Shown: in pieces, positions 59,901-64,000 of the stretch
Numbering within the stretch: the stretch's first letter is position 1
Layout of the letters: every line of letters begins with the position of its first letter
Assembly: GCA_026419785.1 (NCBI GenBank)
Contig: JAODTK010001821.1
Coordinates: 62,001-126,000, forward strand
Length of the DNA stretch: 64,000 nt
Direction of reading: 5' to 3'
Source: Sclerodactyla briareus
Lineage: Eukaryota > Echinodermata > Holothuroidea > Dendrochirotida > Sclerodactylidae
Program-made: the position numbers and the translations under genes
The notes under the pieces: model-generated
What the model was told of the DNA's origin: nothing
The model's database searches: none
Seen by the model: the letters and a program-made list of their open reading frames with translations, nothing else

Positions 59901-62168
59901 CATGAACAACTGGACTACCATGAAGAGTAGGATGATATTGAGGGCTTGGTATTCAGCTGGTAGCCAATGTAACTGACGCAGAAAAAGGCAGAGTATATCC
60001 CGATGCACAAAGTACTAGCCATACTGCAGTTTTCTGGACTCGACAAAGCATCACTGACAACCTGGTAATTCGATAATGAGGTAGTTTAACAAATTTAACT
60101 GAGAGATGACATGCTCCAGATACAGACACATGTGACTTCATTTGCAAAACCTTCACTACAAAATTCCTCGGTTGTCAGGCACTATATATATGGCAGACAT
60201 GTTGAATAGTGATGAGACAACTCACAATATGACAGGACAGTTCCCAGGTGATGGGCAAAGGTTGCCATAGGAGTGGCCTTCTTCTCAATGACTTCATCTG
60301 ACAGGAGACCCAACCTGTAAAAAGAGGAAGCATGGAATGCAATGATAATCAACCCCTTTCCGTGTAACTATTGAATTTGTGTGCAGTAACAGCTTTTTCA
60401 ACGCCTGATATTATGTTATGATTGAATGTTTTACAGTGATTGTTGGATCAACAATCTCTCTGAGAGGTAGTGGAGAAACAGCAACTCCAACATTTGAACT
60501 TGTGGGCAAACACTTGTTAACAAATGTTTTGTAGAAATCCAGTGTCAGAAGAAGCTGTGGTGTTCTCATGTGAGACTCAGGTTAGTGGATGCCTCGGACT
60601 AGCAAATGGTATCAAGGAGTTCCAGTATAGTAGTGTGTGGCGGTCACGATATATGAACTCTTGGCTCCAATGTGCTACCAGTCTTGCTATATTCTATGAA
60701 GTGGATTTATCATCTGATATACCTCACTCTTTTGCATCCTTGATACTGTTGGTGTCTAATGTCGGGTTCTTAAGGAGGCAGATGCGATCGGAAGGAGTGA
60801 TTGGAAGTTTTTTTAGAGACATTATGTCAGGCACATGCCTGAGAGTGTTTGTAGCAATCCTTTCAATTGTCAGTATATCCCCGCAACACTGTAAGGGTTC
60901 GGGATATTATGGTTTTGGGGGTGTAGTCGCCGCCGCCGCCGCCGGAAACTTCAGATGTTCGCGCAATAACTCTTTATCCAATCGATCTGAAACTGGTACA
61001 CATATCCGTCCTAGCAAATCTTGGATGAGTTCGAAAGTGGGCGTCACTGCATGTTTGCTGCCCTCTATTTTGGACGTTTGAACAGTAAAAAAGCGTTAGT
61101 CTGATTTACATGAAACTTGGTGAGTGGGGGACAAAAGTTGGTCTGAAAACATGACGTAATTTCAAGTCATCAGAGGTCAAATTTGCATTCTATTTGAATT
61201 TTTTCTACCTTTGTCGGATTTGAACGAAACTTGGAGAATGTGAATTACAGTTGGTCTTGAACAACATTTCAAGTCCCCAAGGTCAATGGATAACTCATGT
61301 GGCTATCTTCACCGAGTCCACAAAGGCCTTTCTGCAGGGATATACACGTTGCAGTTTACGCGCCTGCACCTGTCTAGTTTTGTGATGTGATGCCTATAAT
61401 CTTAAACACTGCACAGCACCTAACCTCTGCCTATACGGCCATCCTGGAAGATTGCTCAATTCACACAATTGAGCAAGCTTGTCCAACAGAATCAAATGAC
61501 ACAATGAGGCTCCGAATTGGTGGGTACTCCTCAAATAATTACGAAATGCATCCTCGTTGGGATTAATAGAATCGGACTGCAGGGATAACTAGAATGTATC
61601 TGAAGATGCTTCCAACCTGATGTCAAATAAATTCATGTGCTCTCAGCACAGCTTCTTTTTTTAGTAGGGGCACATGCAATCACAGAAAATAACTCCCTCC
61701 TAGGCTCCTACTACCTCCTACTGTTGCAGAATGTGGATGATCAACAGCCAAGTATGAAGTATACTTTTATTATATTGAATGAATGTTAATTGAGCATCCA
61801 TTGCATATCTTCTTAGCCTATACCCCTCAATACTTCCCTAGCATTACACAGCACTGAATCAGACAAATTTCATGGAACAGGAGTAGACTTAATTCTTGAT
61901 AGCATTGAACCTGACTTCATCTTTGCTGACCTATTTGTGGATGACCCCACTCAACTAGTAGGCAGTCAATAGGTTCTTCCATGCGGATGCAGAGAAAGCA
62001 CGTATTTCTATTTGCTCACAAATAGTAGGACCTGGTGCTCTAGCTAACTTACTCTTTGATGGCATTGACTGACTTGTCATCCCGGTCAACCTTATTGTAG
62101 ATAACTTCGTTCAACTCCTCCAGTGGACAGTCAATGGGCTTCTCATTGAGTATGCACAGGAGTTCCCT
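56850..62168 (-). CDS. AASS: AASS orthologue, gene span (C-terminal exons)
   Basis: Whole-gene entry for the four minus-strand exons listed below. AASS is the mitochondrial bifunctional enzyme that condenses lysine with 2-oxoglutarate to saccharopine and then splits it to glutamate and aminoadipic semialdehyde. Only the C-terminal part of the saccharopine dehydrogenase half is in the window; the reductase half would lie beyond 64,000. The four exons join in frame across GT-AG introns and match the end of human AASS, as I recall it ([61 protein letters not shown]). A stand-alone saccharopine dehydrogenase is a weaker alternative. Confidence 0.92.
57280..57432. mobile_element. Palindromic MITE, copy 2
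   Basis: Left arm ttttgcaaattggcaact and right arm ggttgccagtttgccgaaa are inverted. Both arms are followed inward by GATGACG/TGACGTCA boxes. The centre 'cttttcctttatgattggta' matches copy 1 at 40,005-40,158. Confidence 0.7.
58318..58560 (+). repeat. Dispersed repeat family D, second copy
   Basis: 'aaccagctatgctggttgag', a CTATC stretch, 'ttgaacaaacttgctcacaa', 'aaggtcaaggtcaaatgtca' and 'gagccattatgtg' follow the same order as at 22,615-22,930. Confidence 0.65.
59304..59478 (-). CDS. AASS: AASS exon (saccharopine dehydrogenase C-terminal part)
   Basis: Acceptor tgttttgtag, donor gtaagc on the minus strand. It reads GDEERDLVIMRHQIGIEW then KDKTTGMEEIS, and after shifts LNLSGDP and GLSAMAKSVGYPTAIATRML then LD. 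Human has [20 protein letters not shown] and [20 protein letters not shown]. Two indels break the frame in the middle; both ends splice in frame with their neighbours. Confidence 0.93.
59479..60225. other. AASS intron, nothing notable
   Basis: Overlapping short open frames on both strands have no recognisable similarity. Confidence 0.5.
60226..60314 (-). CDS. AASS: AASS exon
   Basis: Acceptor ctttttacag, donor gtgagt on the minus strand. The uninterrupted frame is LGLLSDEVIEKKATPMATFA then HHLGTVLSY, matching human [20 protein letters not shown] then KHLVMKLSY. Joins both neighbours in frame. Confidence 0.95.
60315..62052. other. AASS intron with a 185-codon plus-strand frame and family A copy
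   Basis: The frame at 60,524-61,081 starts MFCRNPVSEEAVVF and ends inside a dispersed repeat (CGCCGCCGCCGCC at about 60,930-60,943, then family A at 61,080-61,340). It has no recognised domain and lies antisense in an intron, so I do not call it a gene. Confidence 0.5.
61080..61340 (+). repeat. Dispersed repeat family A relative with CGCCGC lead
   Basis: 'acatgaaacttggtgagtgg' and 'gaacgaaacttggagaatgt' blocks with 'gtcaaatttgcattc'; similar to 14,640-14,960 and 54,350-54,720. The lead 'gaaacttcagatgttcgcgc' then 'aataactctttatccaatcg' is probably part of the same element. Confidence 0.65.
62053..62168 (-). CDS. AASS: AASS exon, most upstream seen
   Basis: Acceptor tcttattttcag, donor gtaagt on the minus strand. 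The uninterrupted frame is RELLCILNEKPIDCPLEELN then EVIYNKVDRDDKSVNAIKE, corresponding to human WRQLLCDLVG and the linker before LGLLGDE. The family is variable here, so identity rests mainly on the in-frame join to the next exon. Confidence 0.85.
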
Positions 62169-64000
62169 CTGAAAATAAGAAGAATGACACGAGGATGATT
62201 AGGTCTGAACCAGGGACATCATAACATGGAAGAAAATATTGTGTTCAAATTCTAGTTAAGAGAAGAATTGTTGACCTATGACCAGCAAAATTTAGATGAT
62301 GTTACTAATCACTGTCGTTTAAATCTCTGTCATCTTTGTTGACACTGGTTTAAATGTGTTTGGACATGGCTATATTCATGATTCTCTGCTAGATTTCATC
62401 AACCAACACTACATTTATGCAGTGTTACCAGTCTACTGTCTTGTAAATCTGTAACTTGTAGCTTTGTAACTTCCAATACTGAAAGAAACCAATTATACCA
62501 CTGATAGAGAACCCCCGCTTTAAATATTGTGGTAAGACCGTAACAGCATGTTATAACAAGCGACATTCGAGATCGCTGTGTGGCAACTTTGACATTTAAA
62601 ATAATACAGCCTGCGTCCAAATTTGATTTGATTTGAATTCTACAGATTCAGGAAGCCAAGTAAGACTCATTGAGGATGCATATGAGTTCCCTCTGAAAAT
62701 AAGAAGAATGACACGAGGATGATTAGGTCTGAACCAGGGACATCATAACATGGAAGAAAATATTGTGTTCAAATTTTAGTTAGGAGAAGAATTGCTGACC
62801 TATGACTAGCAAAATTCAGATAATGTTTCTAATCGCTGTCGTTTAAATCTCTGTCATCTTCGTTGACATTGGTTCTAATTGTGTTTAAACATTGATATAT
62901 TCCTGATTCTCTGCTAGATTTCATCAACCAACACTACATTTATGCAGTGTTACCAGTCTACTGTCTTGCTCAAATTGTAATTTTCAATATTGGAAGAAAC
63001 CAATTATACCACTGATAGAGAACCCCCGCTTTAGGTTCAGAGGTGACTGTTCACAGTCGACCGACGAGAGCCTAGAGATTCATGTTCAAAGTGACTGCTC
63101 ACAGCCGACCGGCGAGAGCCTGGAGATTCATGTTCAAAGTGACTGCTCACAGCCGACCGGCGAGAGCCTGGAGATTCATGTTCAAAGTGACTGCTCACAG
63201 CCGACCATCCATCGCAACTACAAGTACAGCCACCTATGGGAAAATACATCCAGTGACTGCTGGAATGCGATTCTGGAATGTTTGCTTTCAAAGCATCACT
63301 GATACCACCGGCTATTCTGTCTACCCAATGAATCCCACCTCTGAGGCCCATTCCCCTGGACCAGGGGGCTGGTTGAATCACAAAAATATCCGGCCATGTA
63401 AACTATCATGCAACAACAGAAAATAATGCAATGCTCAATGGCTTTTGAAAATTATATAGCACAATAATATATATTCCTGATCTCTGCTAGATTTCATCAA
63501 CCAACACTACATTTATGCAGTGTTACCAGTCTACTGTCTTGTAAATCTGTAACTTGTAGCTTTGTAACTTCCAATACTGAAAGAAACCAATTATACCACT
63601 GATAGAGAACCCCCGCTTTAAATATTGTGGTAAGACCGTAACAGCATGTTATAACAAGCGACATTCGAGATCGCTGTGTGGCACCTTTGACTTTCAATAA
63701 CCCTCCAGCTGCTGTCCAATTTTGATTTGATGAATTCTACAGATTCAGGAAGCCAAGTAAGACTCATTGAGGATGCATATGAGTTCCCTCTGAAAATAAG
63801 AAGAATGACACGAGGATGATTAGGTCTGAACCAGGGACATCATAACATGGAAGAAAATATTGTGTTCAAATTTTAGTTAGGAGAAGAATTGCTGACCTAT
63901 GACTAGCAAAATTCAGATAATGTTTCTAATCGCTGTCGTTTAAATCTCTGTCATCTTCGTTGACATTGGTCTAATTGTGTTTAAACATTGATATATTCCT
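62160..64000. repeat. Tandem segmental duplication copying an AASS exon edge
   Basis: Sequence from 62,160-62,400 returns at 62,681-62,930 (shift about 520). 62,379-62,908 returns at 63,477-64,000 (shift about 1,095). The repeated 'gttccctctgaaaataagaa' is the AASS acceptor with its first exon bases. The copies at 62,667-62,696 and 63,759-63,788 keep about 27 diverged bases of exon (ctcattgaggatgcatatga) and then leave homology, so they are truncated exon copies. The block runs off the window. Confidence 0.9.
63044..63206. repeat. 48-bp minisatellite, about 3.3 copies
   Basis: Unit starts tgttcaaagtgactgctcac and ends gagagcctggagattca. The length is 16 codons, so both strands have frames with a 16-residue repeat (minus strand: SAVSSHFEHESPGSRR). 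Open on both strands to about 63,400. Could be part of an unrecognised exon but there is no independent support. Confidence 0.85.

Overview
The window is animal nuclear DNA. It has spliced genes with GT-AG introns of 1-6 kb, no operons, and many tandem arrays, palindromic elements and dispersed repeats. Two conserved genes can be read through short homologous exons. Together with the repeat-rich, long-intron layout they suggest an invertebrate metazoan, perhaps a marine deuterostome; the species is not identifiable from the sequence. Many exons carry one- or two-base indels beside intact splice sites, and the repeat arrays show the same kind of noise, so an under-polished long-read assembly is likely. 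Layout: (1) About 4,976-44,147 on the + strand is the middle and 3' part of a FANCD2 orthologue (Fanconi anaemia DNA crosslink-repair protein). Nineteen exons matching human FANCD2 from about residue 385 to the acidic C-terminus are placed in colinear order, one of them (12,650-12,780) tentatively. The 5' third of the gene lies before the window or was not recognised. The exon expected to hold the monoubiquitinated lysine (human K561) was not found. (2) The 3' half of FANCD2 (22.4-39.1 kb) has introns swollen by at least five unrelated tandem arrays: a ~145/290-bp array, a ~70-bp array whose unit holds a back-to-back splice acceptor and donor, a ~40-bp array, a ~41-bp minisatellite of about 110 copies, and a 21-bp array. 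(3) About 44.2-56.8 kb is intergenic. It has possible extra exons just after FANCD2 and a foldback element at 47.3-48.1 kb with arms made of ~25-bp tandem units. (4) About 56.85-62.17 kb on the - strand holds the last four recognisable exons of AASS (bifunctional lysine-ketoglutarate reductase / saccharopine dehydrogenase, mitochondrial lysine breakdown), convergent with FANCD2. (5) 62.16-64.0 kb is a tandem segmental duplication that copies the 5' edge of the most upstream AASS exon seen. The two genes have no known joint function; their convergent neighbourhood looks like ordinary synteny. The transposon-like elements include a non-autonomous hAT-type element with a perfect 8-bp target duplication, a palindromic MITE family seen twice, and a large element with GACTCG-rich inverted ends. 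No operon, CRISPR array, rRNA, tRNA or convincing new multi-gene system was found. Most long open frames here lie inside tandem repeats or are chance frames.
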